Below, one piece after another: positions 33,708 through 44,100 of a stretch of 64,000 nt of DNA. The notes under the pieces were generated by a model, which saw only the letters and a list, made by a program, of their open reading frames with translations, was not told the origin of the DNA and searched no databases. The position numbers and the translations under genes are program-made. The DNA lies in NCBI GenBank assembly GCA_038749025.1, contig JBCDIL010000001.1, positions 124,001 through 188,000 of the forward strand. The letters run 5' to 3'. Each line of letters starts with the position of its first letter. Within the stretch, counting starts at the first letter, position 1. The DNA is from JBCAXA01 sp038749025 (GTDB lineage: Bacteria > Pseudomonadota > Gammaproteobacteria > Steroidobacterales > Woeseiaceae).

Positions 33708-36700
33708 GTGACAGTCGGTAATAGAGCAGCGAAAATGGCTTTGGGCGGCTTACGCGCCCTCGCGCTGGTGCTGGTCTGCGCTTTTCCTGCCATTGCCGCA
33801 GCCGATACGACCATCGCCCCACCAATGCGCTTTGAGCACCTCTCGGCTGAGGACGGTCTCGCTCAGGACAGCGTCATGGCCATCACGCAAGATCCCCACG
33901 GGTTTTTGTGGTTCGCAACGGAAAACGGCGCTAATCGATTCGATGGCCTTAGGTTTCTACACTTCCAGTTCGATCGCGGGGATGTTCATTCGCTCCCCGC
34001 CGACTACGCCACCGACATCGTGGTAACGGCATCGGGTGACATGTGGGTCGCCACCGATGGCGGTGGCATAGCCAAATGGAACCCGACCACGGCTGGCTTT
34101 GAGCGCGTTACGAAACAGAACGGCTTGAGCGACGATAAAGTTCAGAAGCTGCTCGCTGATCCGCGCGGCTATTTGTGGATTGGGACTTTACGCGACGGCC
34201 TGAATCGGTTTGATCCAGCGACTGGCGACGTTGTGATGTTCCAGCACGACGCTGATGATCCCGCTAGCCTGTCAGCCGATTCGGTGCGTGCATTGCATCT
34301 TGATCCGGATGGGACACTTTGGGTTGGAACGAACCGCGGCCTTGATCGAATTAGCGCAGATGGCATGCACGTTACTCGTATTGCGTCGGCCAAGAGTACC
34401 GGGACGAGTATTGCGGGTAACCGTGTACGGACCGTATTGCGCGACAGCCAGGGCGATTTATGGGTGGGTACTCAGCGAGGCGGCTTGAGTCGAAGCCAGG
34501 ACGACGCTCGCACGTTCAGGCATTACGTCAGTGACGGATCTGACGGCGCGATTAGCGATAACCGTGTCGAAGCGTTACTCGAAGATGATGCTGGCCGACT
34601 CTGGGTTGGCACCGCCGACGGTCTGAACCTATTTCTGCCTGATGAAGAGCGCTTTGCGGTCTACCGGACGGTTGCTGATAATCCAGCATCTCTCAGCGAC
34701 AACAACATTGTTTCGTTATTCCAAGATGTCGGTGGTCTTCTGTGGATCGGCACCAAAACACGCGGCCTCAACCGGTGGAATCCACGCACTTGGGCATTTG
34801 GCCACGTGCTTCCAGAGATCGTCGACAGTCAGCGGGTACGCCACGTAACGTCGTTCGCGGATGCACCTGCCGGCGGTATCTGGTTCGGCAGCTTTGGTGG
34901 GGGCTTGACGAAGCTTGACGGCAACTACCGTCGTATCGCCCATATCGGTACGGACAGCCCGTCCGGGCAACAATTGCATGACAATCGGGTCATGGCGCTT
35001 GCAGCCGATGCCTCGACGTTGTGGATTGGCACGATGACCGGGGGACTAAGTCAGCTCGATTCCGGCTCTGGCGCCATAACGACGTATCGCGCCGATGAGA
35101 CCGACCCCAATGCTCTTAGCGCCGACGGCATCATGAGCTTGTTCGTCGATAGCCAAGGGCGACTCTGGATTGGGACGTTCGGTGGTGGTGTCGATTTGTT
35201 GCGGCCGGGTGAGACCACATTCGTGCATTTTCGGCATGACGCCGACGATTCAGCCTCGTTGGCGAGCCCACGCGCTACGGCCATTGCCGAAGACCGTGCC
35301 GGTAATATTTGGGTCGGTACAGACGGTGGCGGCTTACACCGATTGAACGACGATAGTCGCTCCTGGACACGCTACTCGGCCGAAGCTAGTGCCAGTGGCG
35401 GCTTCATGGGCAAAACCATCTATGCGTTGCATGTCGACGAACGCGGTGAACTATGGGTTGGCACGCGGGAAGGCCTGTACCATAGCGGGGACCCGACCGC
35501 GGCGATGCCGCGCTTCGGCGTCTACGACGAGCGTTCCGGTTTGGCCGATGACAGTGTTTACGGCATCCGCACCGATGCACGTCAGCGTGTTTGGTTCAGC
35601 ACCAACCGGGGCTTGAGCGTACTCGATCCAGCGGATAATACGGTCAAGAACTACTCCGTCAGCCACGGCTTACAAGCGTACGAGTTTAACTTCGGTGCTC
35701 ACTTCGTAGCGGCCGATGGACGGATGTTGTTTGGTGGCCCAAACGGTTTCAATGCGTTCGCCGCGGCATCAACCGACCGAACGGCAGCCCCGCCCAAAAT
35801 CGCGTTGACCGGACTTGAGCTACTGAACAAGCCGGTTCGCGGAAGCGACGTGTACGACGATATCCGACAGGTTGAGCTCGCTTACACGGACGATGTCGTT
35901 ACGTTCGAATTCGCCGCACTCGATTTCGCCGCACCAGAGCAAAATCGCTTCCAATACAAACTGGAAGGTTTTGACCGCGATTGGGTCGACGCTGGACCTC
36001 AGCATCGGACAACTTATACAAATCTGCGCGGCGGTCGCTATGTTTTTAAGGTTAAAGCGGCGAACAGTGATGGCATCTGGAACGAGCAGTCCTTTGATTT
36101 GGACGTCCGCGTCGAACCACCACCGTGGCTGACGCCGTGGGCGTACCTGCTTTATGCAGCGACCGCGCTCGGAATCGTCTTCGCCATTTGGCAGGCGCAG
36201 GAGCGCCGGCTACGCCAACGCGCCGAGTACAGTCGCCAACTCGAACTCAAAGTCGAAGAACGCACGCGTGAGATCGCAGCTCGCAACCATGAATTGGAGC
36301 GCGCCAACACCGCTTTGCACGAAGCGAGCTATACCGATCCGCTAACAGGTCTTCGCAACCGCCGCTATTTCTTCGAGCAGGTAGGCAAACAACTCGACCG
36401 AGTGGCGAATCGCCCGACGGCTGAACGGCGTCGTAACTCAGAAGAGTTTGTTTTCATGATGATCGACCTCGATCATTTTAAGCCCGTTAACGATACGCAC
36501 GGCCACCAGGCCGGTGATCAACTGTTGGTGGGTGTTGCCGATGCTCTACGGGAATTGTGCCGGTCAACGGATACCGTTATTCGTTGGGGCGGTGACGAGT
36601 TCCTACTCGTCGCCCAGCGCGCCGGAGCGGATGAGGCGAGTTTCTTGGCCGAGCGGGTCCGGTCTGCTGTCGCAAGCTCCGTTTTCCCAGTTGGGCATGG

Positions 36701-36983
36701 ACATGTCGCCCGGACGACTAGCTCCATTGGGTACGCCTCGTACCCATTCTTCGATAACGACCCGCATCGGCTAACGTGGGAACAAACTTTGAAGATCGCC
36801 GACATCGTTATGTACCGTGCCAAAACCGAGCGCAACAGCTGGTGCGGCGTGGTGGGAATCGACTATCCCCACGATGTCGACACGCTACTCGAGTCGATGT
36901 ATCAAGACCTCGACGATCTGCATGAGCACGGCCACGTTATTGTTACGGAGGCTGTCCGCGACTCATCGGAGAAGATTGCCTGA
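33708..36983 (+). CDS. Two-component-type beta-propeller sensor diguanylate cyclase
   Basis: 1091 residues from GTG 33708; ATG 33735 is an alternative that tightens the signal peptide (ending AIAAA). About 14 Reg_prop blades follow, with a recurring G.LW[IV]GT..GGL..[LW][DN] motif, enough for two seven-bladed propellers. Then come a Y_Y_Y domain (ending QSFDLDVRVEPPPW), one membrane helix (near 810-830), a coiled coil, and a GGDEF domain with intact GGDEF (961-965) in YTDPLTGLRNRR...IRWGGDEFLLV. An RSTD I-site lies five residues upstream, so product inhibition is likely. Periplasmic ligand binding probably controls c-di-GMP synthesis; the ligand is unknown. Confidence 0.92.
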   Translation: MTVGNRAAKMALGGLRALALVLVCAFPAIAAADTTIAPPMRFEHLSAEDGLAQDSVMAITQDPHGFLWFATENGANRFDGLRFLHFQFDRGDVHSLPADYATDIVVTASGDMWVATDGGGIAKWNPTTAGFERVTKQNGLSDDKVQKLLADPRGYLWIGTLRDGLNRFDPATGDVVMFQHDADDPASLSADSVRALHLDPDGTLWVGTNRGLDRISADGMHVTRIASAKSTGTSIAGNRVRTVLRDSQGDLWVGTQRGGLSRSQDDARTFRHYVSDGSDGAISDNRVEALLEDDAGRLWVGTADGLNLFLPDEERFAVYRTVADNPASLSDNNIVSLFQDVGGLLWIGTKTRGLNRWNPRTWAFGHVLPEIVDSQRVRHVTSFADAPAGGIWFGSFGGGLTKLDGNYRRIAHIGTDSPSGQQLHDNRVMALAADASTLWIGTMTGGLSQLDSGSGAITTYRADETDPNALSADGIMSLFVDSQGRLWIGTFGGGVDLLRPGETTFVHFRHDADDSASLASPRATAIAEDRAGNIWVGTDGGGLHRLNDDSRSWTRYSAEASASGGFMGKTIYALHVDERGELWVGTREGLYHSGDPTAAMPRFGVYDERSGLADDSVYGIRTDARQRVWFSTNRGLSVLDPADNTVKNYSVSHGLQAYEFNFGAHFVAADGRMLFGGPNGFNAFAAASTDRTAAPPKIALTGLELLNKPVRGSDVYDDIRQVELAYTDDVVTFEFAALDFAAPEQNRFQYKLEGFDRDWVDAGPQHRTTYTNLRGGRYVFKVKAANSDGIWNEQSFDLDVRVEPPPWLTPWAYLLYAATALGIVFAIWQAQERRLRQRAEYSRQLELKVEERTREIAARNHELERANTALHEASYTDPLTGLRNRRYFFEQVGKQLDRVANRPTAERRRNSEEFVFMMIDLDHFKPVNDTHGHQAGDQLLVGVADALRELCRSTDTVIRWGGDEFLLVAQRAGADEASFLAERVRSAVASSVFPVGHGHVARTTSSIGYASYPFFDNDPHRLTWEQTLKIADIVMYRAKTERNSWCGVVGIDYPHDVDTLLESMYQDLDDLHEHGHVIVTEAVRDSSEKIA

Positions 36984-37005
36984 GCGCAATTTAACCGAGC
37001 TCTTA

Positions 37006-37021
37006 TGTGACCTACGTCACA
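37006..37021. promoter_or_regulatory. Perfect CRP-like site upstream of the protease gene
   Basis: TGTGA-CCTACG-TCACA, a 10/10 match to the CRP/Vfr/Clp consensus, in the short gap before the subtilase gene and centred about 106 bp upstream of ATG 37120. Confidence 0.6.
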
Positions 37022-37119
37022 AGAATGCGCCGCACCGCACTGTCGCGAAACACGGACGAAATCGCTACAAACCGCTGTAATGCAAGGTATTGAACAACCC
37101 CTTGCACCGAGCGATTCAG

Positions 37120-40107
37120 ATGACACCGACACAACGTTCTCTAGCACTTGCACTGGTCGCCGCGACAGCGGGCACGGCTTGGCTCGTCGCTGAGCACCGC
37201 GTCATTGCCAAGCAACCGGCCGCGATTGATGTCGTTATCGCGGACTCGACGAACACGACGATCGTCGCCCCGGCTACCGATCAGCAATTCACTGCGCGCG
37301 ACCCAGACACCGACACCGATCTTCCAGACGACACGACATTCAGCGCCGACGGTTTGCCGCTGTTCGTACCAGCGCCCGATACCTCGCAAGCCCAAGCCAC
37401 GATACCGACGCTCGCCAATACAGCATTAGAAGAACGAGCGTTAGCGACGACCGGTCGCTTCGTGTCGGCTGCTGAAACGGGTTTTAGTGATCATGTCGTT
37501 CAACTCGACAAAGAACTGGACATTGATGCACTAAGCGAACACCTCGAAACAATGGACGGCGAGGTCCTGCGGTTTATGCCGACCCTGCGGGTAGCCACCG
37601 TACGTATGCCGACCGCGCGCCTCAGTGAGCTCGACTCGATGAATGGAATCGGCGCAGTGGCGGCTGATGTTGACGTCCAGATGATGTCTGTCCCGGCAAA
37701 GCGAACAGCTAAACTACCGCAAGCCGGTGAAACCATGTTCACGCGCTCACACGAGGATGTTGTTGTTGCCGTGGTTGATTCGGGCGTCGCCGATCACGAA
37801 GACATCAACGTCGTCAATCGTGTACACCTATTAGCACCGAAGACCGAGCAACAAGTGAGCGCCTACAGCTGGCGCTCGATGCAGACGCAGTATTTGTTTG
37901 ACGAGGGCGGCGCCGTTGCCTACGACCGTCGCGGCGGTTCGCGCGAGCACCTCTACTGGCAATCGCACGATGACGGTAACGCCCCACAGTGGACCACCGA
38001 TGGTGTGAGACTTCACGACGGCCGCTTTGTCAGCACTTCAAACAACGTAATTCCGTCAACCTGTACTCGCGATAATCGGGCCAGTATAGAGGCGTGGATT
38101 ACACCTGAGAATGCATCGAACTACGACACGATTTTAACCGCCCACAGCGGTAACCGAGTGCACTTTTCGCTGCGCCAATTCGGTAACCGCTTACAAGCCC
38201 AAATGGGCATTAACAACGGATCGGTCTATTCATATTCACTGCCTAACTCGATTGTGCCAGGCCAGCCGATGCATGTTGTTCTGCGCCGTAACACAGCCGG
38301 TGAGACACGCCTCTTGATCAACGGTAAAGACCACTGGAATACAACGATAAATCGGTCTACACCGATCGTCTGGCATTCGGGCCAGGTACTCGAGGTGGGC
38401 AACAATCTAAACGGCTGGGCTGGCAGTATCGAATCATTGTCGATCCGCTGTGATTCCTTGAGCAACAGCGACGCCGCGAAAAACTACCAAGCGGGTTCCG
38501 ACGCATTTATCTCGGTGCTCGATACGGTTGGCCACGGCACGCACATCGCCGGCACGATCGGTGGCACAGGCCATGCGTCAGGCGGGGAATATGCCGGCAT
38601 CGCCGCAGGCGCGCCGATTATCGATCTGCGTATCCTCAATGAAGATGGACGCGGTACGGTCAGCACCACGCTGGCGGCGCTGGATTGGATCTTGGCGAAC
38701 GCGGAAGACGAAAGCATCCGAGTCGTAAATCTGTCGATCGGCAAAGCGGTCGACTCAGCCGTCGCCAATGACATATTGGTGCAAGCCGTCGAACAACTGA
38801 TCGACGAGGATATTGTGGTTGTCGCCTCGGCGGGTAACTACGGCAAGCTCGGCAACTTCCACGTAACGAGCCCGGGTACGGCACCGAACGCGGTTACGGT
38901 CGGCGCGTTGGATACCAACGATACGGTCTGCATCAGTGATGATACGGTCGCGGACTTTTCATCGCGCGGTCCGACGCTGCACAACCACTTGATGAAGCCG
39001 GATATTCTCGCACCGGGAACACGCTATATCGCGGCGACGGCCGGCAAGGGTAAATTTAAGAAAGACCACCCGCACCGGCTTGAGAATTGCTCGAACGGCA
39101 CATGTAACGGTAAGTACTTCCGCTTGAGTGGCACGAGCATGGCGGCGGCCGTCGTCTCAGGTGCAGCGACGCTGATGCTTTCGCGAGATCAGAGCCTTAA
39201 CCCAGGCACCGTTAAAGCGCGGCTGATGCGCTCGGCCCGTAAGATCGCTGGTGACCCCGTTGCCGTTGGCGCGGGTGTCCTCGACATCCGCGCGGCCCTA
39301 AAAGACGACGGCTTTGTCGCGTCAGCACCAACGCCGCGTCTTATCCGCTTATCGACGCAGAACACGATTCTGGTCGAAGACACCGCTGACCTCTGGGGCA
39401 GCGAAGAGTGGGCAGCGAAGAATCTATGGTCGAATGGCTACATGTGGCGCGATGGTTACATGTGGGCAGACGGTTACATGTGGGCAGATGGTTACCTCTG
39501 GACCGATGGTTACATGTGGCGTGACTGTTACATGTGGGCGGACGGTTATATGTGGGCGGACGGTTACATGTGGGCGGATGGCTACATGTGGGCGGACGGT
39601 TACATGTGGGCGGACAATGAAGACCTGATTGCGCAAACCAACGATGCGGGTGGCTCAGCGGCGGGTAACGGTCAGTCCTGCTCGAACGGAGCCGATGGTG
39701 AAGAGCTGTTGGTTGGCGGTGATTTCGAATCTGGCTTCACTACCTGGTGGAACTATCAACAAAGCGACGTCATCCACGCCTGGGATGAGCGTCGCGGTGA
39801 ACGCTCGCTGCGGCTGCGTAAGCAAATGTGCACGTCGAAACGGCTTGGGGACAACTGGGTAGCGGGTCAGATGATTACCGTTAGTGGCTACTACCGGTCA
39901 CGGGGCACTGGCAATATCGTTCTCGGTGTCGACTACTTCAACAGTGCTTGGAACGAGATCGACGAGGTCTATTCGAACCTTGATGGCACTATCGGCAACT
40001 ACAAACGGTTCTCGTTCTCGGGCGTGGTACCAACCGGCACTGAGAATATGAATATTTGGATCTGTGGTAATTCGGACACGCGTTTCGATGATATCTCGGT
40101 ACGTTAG
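37120..40107 (+). CDS. Subtilisin-like (S8) secreted protease with inserted LamG domain and GYMWAD repeats
   Basis: 995 residues from ATG 37120; TTG 37090 adds ten residues. A hydrophobic signal or anchor segment is followed by a ~190-residue propeptide-like region. Catalytic Asp220 (VVDSGV), His472 (GHGTHIAGT) and Ser673 (GTSMA) are present, plus the oxyanion Asn in ASAGNYG. Asp and His are 252 residues apart, far more than in ordinary subtilases. The space holds a LamG/concanavalin-like domain (SIEAWITPENASNYDTI...HVVLRRN...RLLINGKDHW). Ten hexapeptides of type GYMWAD lie at about 773-832. A C-terminal carbohydrate-binding-like beta domain follows (ELLVGGDFESGFTTWW). Extracellular or surface protein. 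Confidence 0.92.
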   Translation: MTPTQRSLALALVAATAGTAWLVAEHRVIAKQPAAIDVVIADSTNTTIVAPATDQQFTARDPDTDTDLPDDTTFSADGLPLFVPAPDTSQAQATIPTLANTALEERALATTGRFVSAAETGFSDHVVQLDKELDIDALSEHLETMDGEVLRFMPTLRVATVRMPTARLSELDSMNGIGAVAADVDVQMMSVPAKRTAKLPQAGETMFTRSHEDVVVAVVDSGVADHEDINVVNRVHLLAPKTEQQVSAYSWRSMQTQYLFDEGGAVAYDRRGGSREHLYWQSHDDGNAPQWTTDGVRLHDGRFVSTSNNVIPSTCTRDNRASIEAWITPENASNYDTILTAHSGNRVHFSLRQFGNRLQAQMGINNGSVYSYSLPNSIVPGQPMHVVLRRNTAGETRLLINGKDHWNTTINRSTPIVWHSGQVLEVGNNLNGWAGSIESLSIRCDSLSNSDAAKNYQAGSDAFISVLDTVGHGTHIAGTIGGTGHASGGEYAGIAAGAPIIDLRILNEDGRGTVSTTLAALDWILANAEDESIRVVNLSIGKAVDSAVANDILVQAVEQLIDEDIVVVASAGNYGKLGNFHVTSPGTAPNAVTVGALDTNDTVCISDDTVADFSSRGPTLHNHLMKPDILAPGTRYIAATAGKGKFKKDHPHRLENCSNGTCNGKYFRLSGTSMAAAVVSGAATLMLSRDQSLNPGTVKARLMRSARKIAGDPVAVGAGVLDIRAALKDDGFVASAPTPRLIRLSTQNTILVEDTADLWGSEEWAAKNLWSNGYMWRDGYMWADGYMWADGYLWTDGYMWRDCYMWADGYMWADGYMWADGYMWADGYMWADNEDLIAQTNDAGGSAAGNGQSCSNGADGEELLVGGDFESGFTTWWNYQQSDVIHAWDERRGERSLRLRKQMCTSKRLGDNWVAGQMITVSGYYRSRGTGNIVLGVDYFNSAWNEIDEVYSNLDGTIGNYKRFSFSGVVPTGTENMNIWICGNSDTRFDDISVR
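39436..39615 (+). repeat. 18-bp coding repeat, ten GYMWAD hexapeptides
   Basis: Ten consecutive 18-bp units encode GYMWRD, GYMWAD (x2), GYLWTD, GYMWRD, CYMWAD and GYMWAD (x4). The last units are nearly identical in DNA, so recent duplication is likely. Confidence 0.93.
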
Positions 40108-40171
40108 AACGCGGCAGCTGCTGCCGCCGGTAACAACCGCGTAACAACGCCCTTCGTCAGGTGGCGGTAAA

Positions 40172-40208
40172 GGCCGGGTCCAGCCTCCCAGGGACCCGGC
40201 CTTTCTTT
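40172..40208 (+). terminator. Rho-independent terminator
   Basis: Perfect 10-bp stem GGCCGGGTCC (40172-40181) / 40192-40201, 10-nt loop, then TTTCTTT. Ends the protease gene. Confidence 0.9.
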
Positions 40209-40464
40209 GTACAACCGATTAAACAGGCACGGGCGATATCAGTTATTCCCACCAACACAGCCAGCTCACGGAGTGAAATCGCGGCCGCAGCCCTCCGTCA
40301 GCATGGCGCACCCTAGTTGTAAGTCGCACAGAGCTGCGACAACCACCGCCTTGACGCGAAATTCCCGCGACTTTCACAAGGCGATGACGACGGACTCCTT
40401 AGCGTGTCGGGCCACAGTAATGACCACTGTGATATCCCCCAACTCGTAATCTGGAGATTATTGT
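40209..40464. other. Upstream region of the fasciclin gene
   Basis: No gene is seen between the protease terminator and the fasciclin start. An inverted repeat CACAGT-AATGACC-ACTGTG (40413-40431) lies 34 bp before the ATG and could be an operator. GGAG follows just before the start. Confidence 0.4.
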
Positions 40465-40980
40465 ATGAAATCTGTTCGCGCCCGCACGATCGGTTTGGTA
40501 ACAGGGCTATTGGCTACGTTCGCCGTCATCGCCACGGCACAGGCCGGCCACCATGAGAAAGACGCAGGCGACATCGTTGATGTCGCGGTTGCTGCCGGAT
40601 CTTTCGAAACGCTAGCAGCTGCACTGACCGCTGCCGATCTCGTCGATACATTGAAAGGGGACGGCCCGTTTACTGTCTTCGCGCCGACCGATGCCGCGTT
40701 TGCAAAGCTACCGGCTGGCACCGTTGAGACACTGCTCAAACCGGAGAACAAAGACCAATTGGTCGCTGTGCTGACCTACCACGTTGTTGCCGGCAAAGTG
40801 ATGGCCAAAGACGTGATCGCGCTCGATAGCGCGGCGACGGTCAACGGCGCTGACGTGACGATCGCTGTTAATGACGGCACCGTCACAATCAACAACGCCA
40901 CCGTAACGGCCACCGACATTAAAGCTAGCAACGGGGTCATCCACGTGATTGACACCGTTATCCTGCCTCCGCAGTCGTAA
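40465..40980 (+). CDS. Exported fasciclin (FAS1) domain protein
   Basis: 171 residues: signal peptide (to about residue 27, TAQAG), then a single FAS1 domain. H1 block: DGPFTVFAPTDAAFAKLP. H2 region: LTYHVVAGKVMAKDV. C-terminal: ASNGVIHVIDTVILPP. FAS1 proteins are secreted or periplasmic adhesion/matrix modules; single-domain forms are common in marine bacteria and often stress- or light-regulated. GGAG upstream. Monocistronic by layout. Confidence 0.93.
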   Translation: MKSVRARTIGLVTGLLATFAVIATAQAGHHEKDAGDIVDVAVAAGSFETLAAALTAADLVDTLKGDGPFTVFAPTDAAFAKLPAGTVETLLKPENKDQLVAVLTYHVVAGKVMAKDVIALDSAATVNGADVTIAVNDGTVTINNATVTATDIKASNGVIHVIDTVILPPQS

Positions 40981-41005
40981 CGGCGACCACTCGCGTTACC
41001 AAAAC

Positions 41006-41043
41006 GAGTGGCAGGCCACCATTAGGAACAGGGCCTGCCACTC
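41006..41043. terminator. Long hairpin after the fasciclin gene
   Basis: 12-bp perfect stem GAGTGGCAGGCC (41006-41017) / 41032-41043 with a 14-nt loop, 26 bp after the stop. No T tract follows, so either a weak terminator or an mRNA-protecting 3' structure. Confidence 0.5.
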
Positions 41044-41162
41044 AATCGCCGTGGGTATTGCAGATTGCGATTCGTCAAATTACTGACGTACGTGGACGTC
41101 GAGGCAACGGAGATTCGGCTTTACTGATACAGTGAATTCGGTAGCAACACCAAGGCCGATAA

Positions 41163-44100
41163 ATGGAAACGCCAGGCGGAGCCTACAGTGGCGAGCAATC
41201 GACGCATGTCGTTTGCCTCGGCGCATCCGCCGGCGGTCTCGCACCACTGAAGGCGTTCTTCGGCAACGTTCGCATTGATACACCGCACGTCTTCGTCGTC
41301 GTTCAGCACCTTTCAGACAAACACGTCTCGCGAATGGCCGAGATTCTGCACTCGGTCACGTCGCTACCCATTATTACTATTACCGACGGTACGCCGGTAG
41401 CGCCAGGAACCCTATACCTGCTTCCAGCCAAGGCTAACGCCAAGCTCGATCGGATCGACGACGAGCTTTTCTTCAAGCTAGCCACTCGACCGCGTAAACC
41501 CGAGTTAAATTTACCCGTCGATGTGTTCTTTGCATCACTAGCGCAACATGTCGGCATTCGCAGCATCGCGATCGTCTTGTCGGGATCGGGTTCGGATGGC
41601 AGTCACGGGCTAGTTTCGGTCAAGTCCGCCGGTGGCGTTGTTATTTGTCAGGACCCAGACGAAGCCGAGTTTAGCGGTATGCCACAGTCGGCCATCAGCT
41701 CGGGGGTTGTCGACATGGTGTTGTTGGCTAATGACATCCCGAGGGCAATCGACAACTACACCAAAATCGGTACGGCTGAATGGCGGTCGTTAGAGCGCGC
41801 ACTGGAAGCTGACTACCACCGGGTCACGAAGCTTCTACAAACGATGCAAGGAGCCGACGAAGTTTGGGAAACGCGGTTCATCGACTACAAACGGCCGATG
41901 GTTTGCCGAAGAATTGCCAAGCGGATGCGAATCTCGGGCGTTGAGTCAATTGACGACTACCAGGACTTTCTTGTTCATCATCCGCAAGAAAGCAAAGCAC
42001 TGGCTTCGGAACTTCTGATCAATGTGACAGCGTTCTTTCGGGATCCGCTGGCATGGAATACGATCGCTCGCGATATCCTGCCAGGCATCATTGGCGATGG
42101 TGGTCGTGAGGCACGAATCTGGTCCACCGGTTGCTGCACCGGCGAAGAGGCCTACACGCTCAGCATGTTGTGTGCGGAGTATTGCGATGCCAATGATATT
42201 CCTCGCAACTACAAAATCTTCGCTACCGATTTAGACGAAAAGGCGGTCGAGGCCGCGTCGAAAGGCTTCTATCCCGACGCCATTGCTGAGCAGCTGTCTG
42301 CTGAGAGGCTGCAAAAGCATTTCGTCAAGCGAGAAGGCGGGTACCGAGTTTCCGATCGAGTCCGCCGGCGCGTCATGTTCTCTCGGCATGATCTAATTGA
42401 CTCACCTGCCTTCGTTCATATCGATTTATTGGTCTGCCGCAACCTGTTGATTTACTTCGACAGCAGCTTGCAGGACCGTATTATCGATAAGATATGCTTT
42501 GCATTGCGGCCTGGTGGCGTCTTGTTTCTCGGACGCAGCGAGAGTCTGGGCTCACGAGCAGGCTATTTTCACGCGCTAAATCGCAAGCACCGAGTCTTCC
42601 GCAATACGCGTCGGCGCCCGATATTTCCTCGGCCAAGCACACCACTGCCGAGCGTAGAGAACCCCTTTCAATTTACAACCAATACGCGACCCACCGGTCG
42701 CGTAATAACCGAGAGTAACGCGCAAGGCATGCTGCGGGCGTTACTCAGCGAATTCACCAATACCTGTGCGCTTGTTATCGATGCAAATTACAAACTGATT
42801 GAGGCAGCCGGCCCGTACCGTCGATTTCTGGACATGCCTGAGGACGGCTTTGCCAGCAATCTGCTGAGCCTCCTGCCGAGCTCGACGGCACCCGCGATCG
42901 AATTAGGAATCCGCCGCCTTCGCTCCGGCTATGGATCTAATGGGGCGGCGGAAATATCGACTCGCATAGAAATCGGCGTAGCGGAAGATCGTCGCCACGC
43001 GCGTGCGAGTTTTCGCACCCTTGATGTCAGCGAAGCCGATACCGAGCAACGCTTTATTGTCGTTCTAAAACTCGAGGACGACGCCGAAAAACGTCAGCAT
43101 GAGGATGTCGAGCTGGTATCGCGAAAAACGATGGAGTTAATCCAGCAGGAACTGATCGAGACGCAGGAGTACCTTAAGAACGCGATTAATGAACTTGAAA
43201 CCAGCAATGAGGAGTTACAGAGCACCAACGAAGAATTGATGTCGTCGAACGAAGAGTTACAAAGTACGTATGAGGAATTGCAAAGTACGAACGAGGAACT
43301 TTACTCGGTCAATGCCAAGCACCAAGTCAAGATCGGAGAGCTTGACGCTTTGAACGCGGATATCAACAGCTTGTTGGAGAGTTCCAAAATCGCGACCGTG
43401 TTTCTGGATCGCAATGGGATGATTCGGAAATTCACTCCAGCTATACAGAATATCTTCGACCTCAATGACAGTGATCATGGTCGGCCATTGTTGCAGTTTG
43501 TACCGAAGCTGGACGATGCGACCAAGCAGACTATCGATACATCGATTGACGACATTCTCAATGGAATGACCGAATCGCAGCGATTCGAGGGCCGTCTTCA
43601 CACCGGCGAGTGGCTGCGGGTTTCCTTGATCCCACATTACGATGGCGGCGGCGTACTCGATGGGGTTGCGGCGACATTCGTCGATATCAATGAGTTGAAA
43701 ACCATCGAAAAAGAACTCTCTGACCGGAGAGTTGCTTTGGAAAGCGTCTTGGAGAACACACTCGCTGGCTACTGGGATTGGCACGTCAAGGATCACTACG
43801 AGTACATGAGTCCTCGCTTCAAGGCGATGTTTGGGTATGCAGACCACGAAATGGAAAATCACCCTGAAGCGTGGCAAAAAATCATTCATCCCGATGATTT
43901 GCCGCGTGTCTTCGAGATTTTCAATCGCCATGTCGAGAGTCACGGAACTATCCCGTACGACAACGAAGTGCGCTACTTTCACAAGGACGGTTCGATTGTT
44001 TGGGTCTGGCGTCGAGGCCGTGTTGTCGAGTGGGATACCGACGGGCAACCGGTTCGCATGCTCGGTAGCCACATTGACATTACGCCGATGAAGCAAGCGC

